From assembly GCA_022843265.1 (NCBI GenBank), contig JALHNZ010000029.1:1-42676 (forward strand): 42,676 nucleotides of DNA, read 5' to 3'. How positions within the stretch are numbered: position 1 is the first letter of the stretch; each line of letters opens with the position of its first letter. The notes below the pieces were generated by a model. The model ran no database searches, was not told the DNA's origin, and saw only the letters and a program-made list of their open reading frames with translations. The position numbers and the translations under genes were made by a program. This document shows, in pieces, positions 35,141-42,676 of this stretch. The stretch is from Gemmatimonadaceae bacterium (lineage in GTDB: Bacteria > Gemmatimonadota > Gemmatimonadetes > Gemmatimonadales > Gemmatimonadaceae).

Positions 35141-35674
35141 ATGGACGCGCTCTCAACACTCTCGTTTGGCGTGGCACTCACCCTGCTTGGTGTGAGTCTC
35201 TTCGGCGCGCTGCTGCTCGTGCCGATTGGCTTGCCGGGGCTATGGGTAATGCTCGGCGCCGGACTGTTGTATTGGATTCTCGTGCCAACCGGTGGCATTG
35301 GTCTGGTCACATTTTGTCTCGCGGCATTGCTCGTGGTGTGTGCGGAAGTCGTCGAGTTCACGGTATCGGGTCGCTACACACGCAAATACGGCGGTTCGAA
35401 ACGCGCCGCGTGGGGCTCCATCATCGGCGGTATTGCTGGCGCGATGATTGGTGTGCCCGTGCCAGTGCTTGGTTCGCTGGTTGGCGCGTTCATTGGCACG
35501 TTCGCTGGCGCTTTTGTTGGCGAGTGGCTCACCGATCGTGCCACACGCGGCAATCCGACGCGCGCCGCCACCGGTGCGTTGCTCGGCCGTGCCATGGCGT
35601 CCGCAATCAAGAGTGCCATCGGTGTGTTCGTGGCGATTCTCCTGTTTGCCGCGGCCGCGTTCGGTGGGGCGTAG
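35141..35674 (+). CDS. DUF456 membrane protein
   Basis: 177 residues with at least four hydrophobic segments (about 10-30, 32-48, 53-70, 90-130 and 155-175). Landmarks of DUF456 are GLPGLWVMLGAGLLYWI, the amphipathic loop TRKYGGSKRAAWGSIIGG and the glycine-zipper run GVPVPVLGSLVGAFIGTFAG. The family is of unknown function in the inner membrane. AGG lies 8 bases upstream of the ATG. Short divergent spacing to the cyclophilin gene suggests overlapping promoters. Confidence 0.9.
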   Translation: MDALSTLSFGVALTLLGVSLFGALLLVPIGLPGLWVMLGAGLLYWILVPTGGIGLVTFCLAALLVVCAEVVEFTVSGRYTRKYGGSKRAAWGSIIGGIAGAMIGVPVPVLGSLVGAFIGTFAGAFVGEWLTDRATRGNPTRAATGALLGRAMASAIKSAIGVFVAILLFAAAAFGGA

Positions 35675-35739
35675 ACGCGCACGTCGGCGACGTACTCGCG
35701 TTCAGGCAAGAAACCGGAAACAATGCTAGGTTTCGTGGC

Positions 35740-35997
35740 ATGTCCTCTTCCCGCGTGTCGAAAGAACGAGTTTCGCTTGATGACGTGTACGGCGAAGAGA
35801 CGGCTAGCTGGATGCGACTCAGCCCACAGGAGCGGTGGACAGAGACCATTCGACTTGCCGCCTGGTTTCACGCGTTAGGAGGCACGAGTGATCCCGATCC
35901 AGATCCTTCGAGTCCTTTCTACGATCCAGCAGTTCGACGCGGCCGCCCTGTTGATGGGGGGACAGGCCTGCGTGTTGTACGGCGCGGCCGAGTATAG
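35740..35997 (+). CDS. Small conserved acidic protein, first gene of a nucleotidyltransferase module
   Basis: 85 residues starting MSSSRVSKERVSLDD. The central part, RWTETIRLAAWFHALGGTSD, is followed by PDPDPSSPFYDP and a basic tail GGTGLRVVRRGRV. I recall the same order (helical segment, LGG, acidic DPDPxSPF, RVVRRG tail) in small proteins encoded just before a nucleotidyltransferase-fold gene in many genomes. No function is known to me. It overlaps the downstream gene by 110 bases in another frame, a compact arrangement that suggests coupled expression. It may be an antitoxin or binding partner; this is inference. AGG at 35728-35730 could serve as its Shine-Dalgarno. Confidence 0.7.
   Translation: MSSSRVSKERVSLDDVYGEETASWMRLSPQERWTETIRLAAWFHALGGTSDPDPDPSSPFYDPAVRRGRPVDGGTGLRVVRRGRV
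35877..35882 (+). promoter_or_regulatory. Strong Shine-Dalgarno that fixes a GTG start
   Basis: Perfect AGGAGG, five bases before GTG 35888, inside the coding region of the small upstream gene. It supports translation of the nucleotidyltransferase-fold gene from within the first gene. Confidence 0.8.
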
Positions 35998-36649
35998 TCG
36001 AGACCTCGATCTTGCCGTTCTCGCGGACAGCACCTCGCTTGCTCGCATTGCGGAGGCGATGCAAAGTCTTGATGCGTCTGTAATTGCCGTGCCGCAATTC
36101 TCGCTCGACGTCCTCTCTCGAGGGCATGCCGTCCACTTTAGCGTGCCGGACCCGCACGCACCACCGTTGCGTGTGGACATCATGAGTCGGATGCGCGGCG
36201 TCGATAGCTTCGAAGTCTTGTGGAGTCGCCGCACTTCAGTAGCACTCACTGACGAGGCGCGCGCGCAGGACGTAGTTGTGGAAATGATGGCGCTCGAGGA
36301 TCTGGTGGCGGCCAAGAAGACGCAGCGGGATAAAGACTGGCCAATGATTCGACGGCTCGTGGATGCGTCGTACGTGAGTGCACGCGACGAGGAGGCAAGG
36401 CCTGAACAAATCTTCTTCTGGCTCGACGAATTACGATCACCCGAGTTCTTGATCGAAGCGATTGATCGTTTCCCGGATTCCGCTCGCAGCTCCACGCGCG
36501 GCGCGGTGCTCGCTGCAATATCGGGCGGGAACGTTGAGGAAGCGCTCGCCGTCGAACAGTCGGAAGAAATGCAGCAGGATCGCGCCTATTGGGCGCCGCT
36601 GCGAAGGGAACTGGAGTTGCTGCGCCACGAGGCCAGAAAAGGCGGATAG
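35888..36649 (+). CDS. Nucleotidyltransferase-fold protein
   Basis: 253 residues from a GTG with a perfect AGGAGG. The N-terminal half has the minimal nucleotidyltransferase signature: GGQACVLYGAAEYSRDLDLA (GG at 24-25, D39 and D41) with a third carboxylate in LRVDIMSRMRGV (D97). A conserved basic stretch, LVAAKKTQRDKDWPMIRRLV, follows near residue 140. The C-terminal half is helical and acidic. Related folds occur in MNT/AbiEii-like toxins and in tRNA- or antibiotic-modifying enzymes, so an NMP-transferase activity is plausible but not shown. The upstream overlapping small gene is its probable partner. All three acidic residues appear to be present, so the fold is likely active. Confidence 0.82.
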   Translation: MIPIQILRVLSTIQQFDAAALLMGGQACVLYGAAEYSRDLDLAVLADSTSLARIAEAMQSLDASVIAVPQFSLDVLSRGHAVHFSVPDPHAPPLRVDIMSRMRGVDSFEVLWSRRTSVALTDEARAQDVVVEMMALEDLVAAKKTQRDKDWPMIRRLVDASYVSARDEEARPEQIFFWLDELRSPEFLIEAIDRFPDSARSSTRGAVLAAISGGNVEEALAVEQSEEMQQDRAYWAPLRRELELLRHEARKGG

Positions 36650-36757
36650 CGGACCGTGCGCCACATCAGGCAGCGTGCCCCACGGTCACACCTCCATCCC
36701 TTCCCACCATCGAAGTGTTGAGGGTACTATATCGCGCATGCCCTCCGCACCTCCTGC

Positions 36758-37339
36758 ATGACCGACTCCACCGACGACCTCACCGAGCAGGTGCTCTCAC
36801 TGGGACTCGATCCGGCGCTGGCGCAGGTCGTGTTCCCGCTCGTGTACGACGAGCTGCGTCGCATTGCACGACAGGCACTCAGCAACGAACAGACGGGCCA
36901 CACACTCGACACCACCTCGCTGGTGCACGAGGCCTATTTGCGACTGGTCGATTCGTCGCGCGTCCCGTGGGAAGACCGGAGCCGCTTCCTGGCCGTGGCC
37001 GCCACCGCCATGCGACACATTCTGGTGGACCACGCGCGCCGTCGACATGCCCTGAAGCGCGGTCATGCGCCAATCGCCGTCGACCTCGAAAAGGTGCCGT
37101 TGTCAGTTGATGAGTCGGCCGACACACTCATTGCGCTCGACGATGCACTCACGCGGCTCGGTGCGCTGTCGCCGCGCCTGGTGCAGGTGGTGGAATGTCG
37201 CTTCTTCATTGGCATGACCGAAGAAGAAACCGCCGTCGCACTCGGCGTGACCGCGCGCACGGTGCGCCGCGACTGGACCAAAGCCAAAGCCTGGCTGGCG
37301 GTCGTGATGTCCGGAGACACGCCTGATCACACGCCTTAA
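36758..37339 (+). CDS. ECF-type RNA polymerase sigma factor
   Basis: 193 residues of the Sigma70_ECF type common in Planctomycetes and Gemmatimonadota (regions 2 and 4 only). Region 2: FPLVYDELRRIARQAL, then TTSLVHEAYLRLVD and RFLAVAATAMRHILVDHARR. Region 4 helix-turn-helix: FFIGMTEEETAVALGVTART followed by VRRDWTKAKAWL. The gene lies 58 bases upstream of a transmembrane Ser/Thr kinase with a TPR-like C-terminal part. This pairing is typical; the kinase may control the sigma factor. No anti-sigma factor is present. The 108-base gap upstream shows no clear promoter. Confidence 0.93.
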   Translation: MTDSTDDLTEQVLSLGLDPALAQVVFPLVYDELRRIARQALSNEQTGHTLDTTSLVHEAYLRLVDSSRVPWEDRSRFLAVAATAMRHILVDHARRRHALKRGHAPIAVDLEKVPLSVDESADTLIALDDALTRLGALSPRLVQVVECRFFIGMTEEETAVALGVTARTVRRDWTKAKAWLAVVMSGDTPDHTP

Positions 37340-37397
37340 CAGCAACCGATCAGCAATCGATCAACACTCGTTTCTCACGCCACGTCGCTCTGACCAC

Positions 37398-39755
37398 ATG
37401 AGTCACCCGCTGGAGTCGCCAGACCTCTGGGCACGTCTTGAACCGGCGCTTGATACGGTGCTCGAGTTGACGGGTGCCGATCGTGACACCTGGCTCGCAC
37501 GATGCGCACGTGACGATCCCGCGTTGTATCACGCCACGCTGCAAATGCTCCGTCAGGACGACCAGATCTTTACGGGCACCGCGATGGATCTGGCCGCACC
37601 GCTGCTGCCGGTGTTTGCCGAACAGGGTCGCAGTGAGTTGCTTGAGGCCGGATCACTGGTTGGCCCGTATCGCATTATGCGCCGCATCGGTGATGGTGGC
37701 ATGGGCGTGGTGTACTATGCCGAGCGTGCGGACGGCCAGTTCGACATGCCGGTTGCGCTCAAGGTGGTGCGACAACACACACGTGCGAACCACAACTTTG
37801 CGCAGCGCTTTCTGAGCGAACGTCAGACGCTCGCACGGCTCGTGCATCCCAATATCGCGCGTCTCCTCGACGGCGGTGTCGCGCAGGACGGACGTCCGTA
37901 CTTCGCCATGGAGTACGTGCAGGGACTTCCGCTTGTAGAACACGCAGCGCAACGCACACTGTCGCTCACGGCGCGACTGCAGCTGTTTCTGCAGACATGT
38001 GCCGCCGTACAGTACGCGCACGAAAATCTGGTCATTCACCGCGATATCAAGCCATCGAATGTGTTGGTGACCGCTGGTGGTGAGGTCAAGTTGCTCGACT
38101 TTGGCGTGGCCAAGGTGCTCGCTGACGCAGACAGAGACACCAACAGCGCCGGAGCCTCGGGTGGTGATGCACCCGCTACCATGCTTATCACGCCAGCGTA
38201 CGCGAGTCCCGAACAGCTGCGTGGGGAATCCGTGACCACGGCGAGTGATGTGTATTCACTCGGTGTGGTGCTGTACGAACTGCTCACTGGCCGTCGACCC
38301 GTTGAACTCGGTAACGTGCCACCGCATCGGTGGCTTGATGTGCTGGCACGTGATGCGGTCGTACCTGCGTCGCAGGTGCGCAGTACGGGACTCAACATCA
38401 CCAGAGATCTCGACGCAATCCTGTCCACCGCGCTGCGTTATGAGCCGAGCGGACGCTATCGCACGGTCGACGCGCTGGCGAGTGATGTACAACGATACCT
38501 CGCCAATCGACCGGTGCGCGCGAGGCCCGCCACGTTGGGATATCGACTCGCGCGATTCTGGACCCGACATCGTACTGCGGTAGTGCTCGGCGCCGTGGCG
38601 TCTGTTGTGTTGGTGTCTTTCACCGCGGTCACGGCACTGCAATCGCGGCGCATTCAATCCGAAGCCATGACCGCGATTGCGCAGAGCACTCGTGCGGAAC
38701 GCGTGAACAGTTTTCTGTTGAGCATGTTTGGCTCGTTGTATCCGTACGCCACAACAGGTGGTGTGCCAACACCCAGTCGAATGCTCGACAGTGCGGTGGC
38801 TCGCATTGAACGGGACTTTGCGGGTGCACCGGTAGACGCGGCGCGGCTGCTTTCGCAGATCAGCTCCGCCTACTTTGGCGTGGGCGACTTTGGCGGCGCC
38901 GAACGCGCTGCGCGCCTGGCGCTGGCGTACGAAGGTCAGAGCGATCGCCCCGACTCACTCATGATGGCGGCGCATCTGCAAAACCTTGGGCTTGTGCTGA
39001 GTTATGCTGGCGGTGGCAAGGACGGTGAGCTGGAGCTGCGACAGAGTCTTGCCCTCTGGCGTCAGCTCAAAGGCGACACCGCGACCAGTGTTGCACGCGG
39101 CCTGAACGCACTTGGTGTGCATCTGGTGCGGCGTGGATACACCGACGAACCCGACAGCCTGATTCGTGTAGCGCTCGTCATGGATTCATCATTTCGTGCC
39201 ACGCAGCCCATGTTCCTGGCACAGAGCCGTCGCAACCTCGGACACGCGCTGCGTGAACGCCGGGCGTATTCAGAAGCGAAGACACAATACGAGTTGGCGC
39301 TCGCTATTCTGCGTGCACGCGTTGGCGACGATAATCCGGAAGTGGGCAACGGCTACATCAATCTCGGCCTGACCATGCACGGCCTTGGGCATAGCGATTC
39401 GGCACGCACATTGGTTCGGGAAGGACTCGCGCTTCGCTATCGACTGCTCGGCCGCGAACATGACGACATTGCGGCCGACGAAGTGCACTACGCGCGACTG
39501 TTGATAGAATCACAGCAGTGGGCGCCCGCAGAGTCGCTTCTGGTGCACGCGCTTGAGATTCAGCGCCGCGGTCCCGCGCGCAGTTCGAACCTGGCTGCCA
39601 CGTTGCGCGCGCTTGGCACGCTGCGTTTCGAGCGCGGCAATCGTGACGAGGCGTGCCGCATGCTGCGCGAGCAAGACCAGATCATCCGCGGGACAGATGG
39701 CTACGCGGAACCCGTGCGGCAGGAGGCGGAGGCAGCGGCGCGGGTGTGTGCGTAG
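37398..39755 (+). CDS. Transmembrane Ser/Thr protein kinase with TPR-like sensor
   Basis: 785 residues. A short N-terminal helical region is followed by a Hanks-type kinase domain (about 91-370): glycine loop IGDGGMGVVYYAE (97-109), ATP-binding K122, catalytic HRDIKPSN (H214-D216), DFG (D234-G236) and APE-like SPEQLRG. A single membrane segment (about 394-413) puts the C-terminal part, about 430-785, outside. That part has TPR-like helical repeats (NLGLVLSYAGG, RRNLGHALRERRAYSEAKTQ, YINLGLTMHGLGHSDSA). The kinase should transduce an external or periplasmic signal to cytoplasmic proteins, possibly the sigma factor encoded just before it. All catalytic residues appear intact. Confidence 0.94.
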   Translation: MSHPLESPDLWARLEPALDTVLELTGADRDTWLARCARDDPALYHATLQMLRQDDQIFTGTAMDLAAPLLPVFAEQGRSELLEAGSLVGPYRIMRRIGDGGMGVVYYAERADGQFDMPVALKVVRQHTRANHNFAQRFLSERQTLARLVHPNIARLLDGGVAQDGRPYFAMEYVQGLPLVEHAAQRTLSLTARLQLFLQTCAAVQYAHENLVIHRDIKPSNVLVTAGGEVKLLDFGVAKVLADADRDTNSAGASGGDAPATMLITPAYASPEQLRGESVTTASDVYSLGVVLYELLTGRRPVELGNVPPHRWLDVLARDAVVPASQVRSTGLNITRDLDAILSTALRYEPSGRYRTVDALASDVQRYLANRPVRARPATLGYRLARFWTRHRTAVVLGAVASVVLVSFTAVTALQSRRIQSEAMTAIAQSTRAERVNSFLLSMFGSLYPYATTGGVPTPSRMLDSAVARIERDFAGAPVDAARLLSQISSAYFGVGDFGGAERAARLALAYEGQSDRPDSLMMAAHLQNLGLVLSYAGGGKDGELELRQSLALWRQLKGDTATSVARGLNALGVHLVRRGYTDEPDSLIRVALVMDSSFRATQPMFLAQSRRNLGHALRERRAYSEAKTQYELALAILRARVGDDNPEVGNGYINLGLTMHGLGHSDSARTLVREGLALRYRLLGREHDDIAADEVHYARLLIESQQWAPAESLLVHALEIQRRGPARSSNLAATLRALGTLRFERGNRDEACRMLREQDQIIRGTDGYAEPVRQEAEAAARVCA

Positions 39756-39797
39756 CGCCTCTCGACAAAGGATCCCGGGAGCGGTAGCGTCTACCTG

Positions 39798-40064
39798 ATG
39801 AAGCCATCCTGGCGGGTCGTGCTCAAGGGCGTTCAGTTCGTGATCGTCGGCGCGCTCATAGGCGCCGCGGTGGGATTCCTCGCGTTCCTGCCGGGCTCAA
39901 TCCCCACCACCGAGGCTGGCCATCCCACCCGCATGCCCTGGTCCATTGCCATGGGCGTCGCCTTCTGGTGCGCGCGTATGGGCGGACTGGTCGGGCTGCT
40001 CGTGTACTTTCTGTACCGCACCCTTACCGGGCAGACGCCGGATCCGCGGGTTGGCCGTCGTTAA
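39798..40064 (+). CDS. Small two-segment membrane protein, unknown
   Basis: 88 residues, MKPSWRVVLKGVQFVIVG, with two hydrophobic segments (about 9-32 and 48-75) and short charged ends. I do not recognise a family. GGGAG lies upstream of the ATG at 39798, though at a longish distance. It overlaps tail-to-tail with the DinB-family gene by 41 bases (40024-40064). Confidence 0.6.
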   Translation: MKPSWRVVLKGVQFVIVGALIGAAVGFLAFLPGSIPTTEAGHPTRMPWSIAMGVAFWCARMGGLVGLLVYFLYRTLTGQTPDPRVGRR

Positions 40065-40563
40065 GCGAGCGCACGACGCGTACCGTCACTGAGAGCTGTC
40101 CAACGTGACGCATGCTGTGTTCTGCGCCGTGCACAAGACAACCAATCACCGTTGACGGCAACTTTGCCCGTCCAACCGCACGATACTCGGCGAGTTGATC
40201 CGGGTGCGTCGCGCGCAGTTGTTCCAATGCCGTTTCGATTTGAGCATGAAGCGCCAGCAAGAGCGCCGGAACATCCTGCGCATCGACTTCGTGTGATTCA
40301 AGCTTGAGCGCGTCGAACTGCGCGTCGGTGAGCATCTCGCCGCGGGCGTATGTGAACAGTCGATCGATCACACCGATGATGTGGCGCACATGAAACGCCG
40401 CGGACGCGACGCCGGCCGGGCGCGCGTTCCATTTTGCAACGCTGAGATCGTGCACCATGTCTGACACACTCTCGCCGACCTGCAAGAGGATGTGTGCAAC
40501 GGGCTGCAGCAGGTCGGGGACGAGCGGAACAGGTCCGCGTTGCCACCATTCGGTCGAGGGCAC
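40024..40563 (-). CDS. DinB-family protein
   Basis: 179 residues from a GTG at 40563. It shows the DinB/YfiT four-helix-bundle pattern with the metal-binding histidines: FHVRHIIGVIDRL (H58, H61) and CLVHGAEHSMRHVGQL (H145, H149, H153). Family members include metal-dependent thiol transferases such as bacillithiol transferases, and many are uncharacterised. The gene starts three bases after the stop of the HigA-type antitoxin gene, so it may be co-transcribed with it. The substrate is unknown. Confidence 0.85.
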   Translation of the reverse strand: MPSTEWWQRGPVPLVPDLLQPVAHILLQVGESVSDMVHDLSVAKWNARPAGVASAAFHVRHIIGVIDRLFTYARGEMLTDAQFDALKLESHEVDAQDVPALLLALHAQIETALEQLRATHPDQLAEYRAVGRAKLPSTVIGCLVHGAEHSMRHVGQLSVTVRVVRSLNDGQPADPASAR

Positions 40564-40566
40564 GAG

Positions 40567-40869
40567 TCAGGATGCCTGCTTCAAGACGAGGACTTCATCG
40601 ACGAGCCGTGACCCGAGTCGATCGCGCTCCACTTCCAGATCAAAGCGCGACTGCAGGTTCAGCCAGAATTGCGGCGACACACCGAAATACCGTCCGAGCC
40701 GCAGCGCCGTGTCCGCGGTGATCGCTCGTTTGCCGTGCACGATCTCGTTGATTCGGCGAGGTGGCACCGAGATATCGTGCGCCAGCCGATACTGCGAGAG
40801 TTCGAATGGCACAAGAAACTCGGCCATGAGAATCTCACCGGGATGGATTGGTTCGAGTCGTTTGGGCAT
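40567..40869 (-). CDS. higA: HigA-family antitoxin / XRE-type regulator
   Basis: 100 residues starting MPKRLEPIHPGEILMAEFLV, the standard opening of HigA antitoxins. The helix-turn-helix follows, with RINEIVHGKRAITADTALRL, RYFGVSPQFWLNLQSRFDLE near the middle and a helical tail. HigA binds DNA and neutralises the RelE-like ribonuclease HigB. The upstream 101 bases to the photolyase stop cannot encode HigB, whose gene normally precedes or follows closely, and the next gene is DinB-like. So this is an orphan antitoxin, probably a solitary regulator. The frame is open to 40929, but the ATG at 40869 matches the family. Confidence 0.88.
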   Translation of the reverse strand: MPKRLEPIHPGEILMAEFLVPFELSQYRLAHDISVPPRRINEIVHGKRAITADTALRLGRYFGVSPQFWLNLQSRFDLEVERDRLGSRLVDEVLVLKQAS

Positions 40870-40970
40870 AAGTCTCAGTGTAATCGTGCGGCGCTCATAA
40901 CGGCAGGCGTTACGGTATCCACGGATCATTCCATTTCCGCCGCCATCAAAGCGGCCCGGGGCAAGCGCTG

Positions 40971-42485
40971 CTACTCCCGCCTCGCCCGCCGAGACCCATG
41001 CCGCTCCAGCACGACTGCGGCCTGCGTGCGCGCCGCCACCGTCTCCCGCAACGCAAACATCTTCTCCTTTGCGTCGCGATACGCCGTAGCATGATCAACA
41101 ATCGGATGCGGATAGTCACGCCCTAATCGCAACCCTGACATCTGCGCAAACAGCGCCGGCATTTCATGCGGTGCGTGCACATCATCACTTGAAACATCCG
41201 TCAGCTCCGGCACCCATCGCTTGATGAAGACGCCCGCGGGATCCTGATCTCGTCCCTGCTTGTACGGATTGTAGATGCGCACCGTGTTGATGCCCGTGGT
41301 GCCGGACTGCATTTGAAACTGCGAGTAATGAATACCCGGCTCGTAGTCCAGGAAATGCGGCGCAAGTGCTTTGGCGGTGACCTGCCACGGCAACCACAGG
41401 TGATACGACGCGAATGACACGAGCATGGCGCGCATGCGAAAGTTGATCCACCCTTCGGCACGCAGGGCACGCATGCACGCGTCAACGAACGGATATCCCG
41501 TGCGACCTTCGAGCCACGCGGCGAGACGCTCCGGGTCGGCTTCGCGCGGACGCAGATTCGCATACGCACGCGCAAACGGTTCGTACTCAATGCGTGGTTC
41601 ACTCTCCAGCTTTTGCATGAAGTGATCACGCCACGCGAGGCGCGCCGCAAATGATGTCATCGCCCCACGCCAACGCGGATCGGCATCGGGCAACGCTTTT
41701 AGCTCCGCCGCGCGGCGCTGCGCCGCCTGCCACGCTTGCCGGCCAGAGAGCGTGCCGAACGCCAGATGCGGACTGATGCGCGAACACTCGGTGAACGCCG
41801 TGAGCGGCGACGACATGGCGCGACGATAGTCCACACCACGCAGCGCGAGAAACGACGCCAGCGTATCGTGCGCCGCACGCTCGCCACCGCGCACGACATG
41901 CACCCGCGCTGCGTAGCTCTTGACGCACAACTCGGTGGCGCTCGGCGGATCGCCGGCCAATGGCGCATCAACACCCGACGCAGCATCAGCCCACGGCAGC
42001 GCCGCAAACCGTTCTGGCGCACGCGCTCTCGGTGCGCGCATCACCTGCTCCCATCGCTCGGCCCACCCGTCGCGCGAATCGAGCCGGCGCACAACACCAC
42101 CGGCTTGTAGTTCATGGAACGGCAGCGGCCGCTGCTTCGCCCAGGCGCGCACACGTCGATCACGCGCGTAGGTGAGGCCGTTGCCGGTCTCCTCGTGCGC
42201 CCACAACGCGCCCACAGGTAACGCATGCACGAGCCGCTCCAACTGCTCCTGCGCATCACCGGTACGCAGCAACAGCTCGCTGCCGCGTTTGCGCAAACGT
42301 GAACGCAACTCAGTCAGACATTCGACAATGAATGTCAGGTGCTGCGCATCGGCGTCCGGCGCGCTGAATACCTCGGGTTCGAATATGTAGATGCCGAGCA
42401 CAGGGCCACGGCTCGCCGCGGCCGCGAGCGGCTCGTGATCATGCAGGCGGAGGTCGCGTTTGAACCAGACGAGTTGGAGGGACAC
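40971..42485 (-). CDS. Cryptochrome/DNA photolyase family protein
   Basis: 504 residues from a GTG at 42485. The N-terminal photolyase (antenna) domain starts LQLVWFKRDLRLHDHEPLAA. The FAD-binding domain carries EGRTGYPFVDACMRALRAEG, INFRMRAMLVSFASYHLWL and the long motif with DYEPGIHYSQFQMQSGTTG and INTVRIYNPYKQGRDQDPAG. The INFRMR and DYEPGIHYSQ forms differ from classical class I CPD photolyases (HNRVRM and DxDxANN) and point to another subgroup of the family, but I cannot assign it. It should use blue light and FAD for UV-lesion repair or light sensing. It is the only DNA-repair gene seen here. Confidence 0.9.
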   Translation of the reverse strand: MSLQLVWFKRDLRLHDHEPLAAAASRGPVLGIYIFEPEVFSAPDADAQHLTFIVECLTELRSRLRKRGSELLLRTGDAQEQLERLVHALPVGALWAHEETGNGLTYARDRRVRAWAKQRPLPFHELQAGGVVRRLDSRDGWAERWEQVMRAPRARAPERFAALPWADAASGVDAPLAGDPPSATELCVKSYAARVHVVRGGERAAHDTLASFLALRGVDYRRAMSSPLTAFTECSRISPHLAFGTLSGRQAWQAAQRRAAELKALPDADPRWRGAMTSFAARLAWRDHFMQKLESEPRIEYEPFARAYANLRPREADPERLAAWLEGRTGYPFVDACMRALRAEGWINFRMRAMLVSFASYHLWLPWQVTAKALAPHFLDYEPGIHYSQFQMQSGTTGINTVRIYNPYKQGRDQDPAGVFIKRWVPELTDVSSDDVHAPHEMPALFAQMSGLRLGRDYPHPIVDHATAYRDAKEKMFALRETVAARTQAAVVLERHGSRRARRE

Positions 42486-42530
42486 GGTAGTTGAACGCGA
42501 CTCCTTCGCTCCGAGTGCCGCAATCGTTCC

Positions 42531-42676
42531 CTATCGCGCAGCAGTTACCGGCAGGTTCATTTGCCGCAAGATCGACGACCACCGAGGATCATTATGCAAC
42601 GACATCAGCGCTGGTTCCACGGGCACGCCAACCATAAATGACGCGCGCAGCGCCAGGCCGCGGTCCAGCCACGTAA
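42531..42676 (-). CDS. C-terminal end of a truncated gene, probably TPR-type protein
   Basis: The window edge cuts this leftward gene. The last 47 codons and the stop (complement of 42531-42533) are present. The end reads LDRGLALRASFMVGVPVEP, then ALMSLHNDPRWSSILRQMN and LPVTAAR. The pattern L..DPR...ILR.M.LP is familiar at the C-terminus of TPR-containing kinase or winged-helix regulators in these phyla. Product identity is tentative, as nothing upstream is visible. It ends 45 bases before the photolyase start. Confidence 0.55.
   Translation of the reverse strand, partial: TWLDRGLALRASFMVGVPVEPALMSLHNDPRWSSILRQMNLPVTAAR

Noticed and set aside
37340-37361. Imperfect tandem repeat of 11 bases (CAGCAACCGAT / CAGCAATCGAT) between the sigma factor and kinase genes
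   Set aside because: Only two copies with one mismatch. It could be an operator, but nothing else supports it.
40870-40970. Possible HigB toxin upstream of higA
   Set aside because: The space is about 100 bases, and no frame in it shows a RelE-like sequence or a typical HigB C-terminus.

Overview
The window is GC-rich chromosomal DNA, densely packed with genes on both strands. No gap between genes exceeds 300 bases. I see no rRNA, tRNA, CRISPR array, insertion sequence or prophage. The content suggests a free-living Gram-negative bacterium with an outer membrane: a TonB-dependent receptor, a PagL-like lipid A deacylase, an MsbA-like exporter and several lipoproteins. The mix of a DUF1592/DUF1552 pair, an ECF sigma factor followed by a Ser/Thr kinase with a TPR-like tail, LVIVD and DUF305 lipoproteins, large M14 peptidases and PPK1 fits Gemmatimonadota (Gemmatimonas-like) best. 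That placement is inferred from family content, not from a marker gene.

Layout. 1-6.1 kb is a three-gene operon: a cytochrome-like DUF1587/1592/1588/1585 protein, a Tat-exported DUF1552 protein and a secreted ankyrin protein. It ends in a strong two-way terminator. 6.1-9.5 kb holds an FmdB-type zinc ribbon, a small secreted protein, ornithine aminotransferase with a divergent Lrp/AsnC regulator across an AT-rich operator-like region, and a DUF4382-like lipoprotein. 9.6-11.9 kb is a leftward MOSC - methyltransferase - DUF72 operon. 12-18 kb holds a large M14 carboxypeptidase-like protein, an HDOD-GAF protein with an extra C-terminal helix-turn-helix-like tail, a paralogue of the small secreted protein, and a PagL-like protein. 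18.2-24.6 kb is envelope-related: an ABC exporter, a TonB receptor, and a GT28 glycosyltransferase overlapping a phosphodiesterase-family gene.

24.7-27.5 kb is a pair of lipoproteins (LVIVD repeats and DUF305). 27.7-30.2 kb is a single reading frame that joins a seven-repeat FG-GAP propeller, a metallo-beta-lactamase-fold domain and a RidA domain; this is the most unusual gene here. 30.2-35.7 kb holds a small membrane protein, an unknown protein, polyphosphate kinase, unknown small proteins, a cyclophilin lipoprotein and a DUF456 protein. 35.7-36.6 kb is a two-gene module of an 85-residue acidic protein overlapping a nucleotidyltransferase-fold protein. 36.8-39.8 kb is an ECF sigma factor plus a transmembrane Ser/Thr kinase. 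39.8-42.7 kb holds a small membrane protein, a DinB-family protein, a HigA-type antitoxin with no visible toxin, a photolyase/cryptochrome, and the C-terminal end of a gene that runs off the window.

Best candidates for something undescribed: the propeller-MBL-RidA fusion, the cytochrome-like/DUF1552/ankyrin operon, the nucleotidyltransferase module, and the HDOD-GAF-HTH fusion. All functions are read from motifs by eye; no database search was run.
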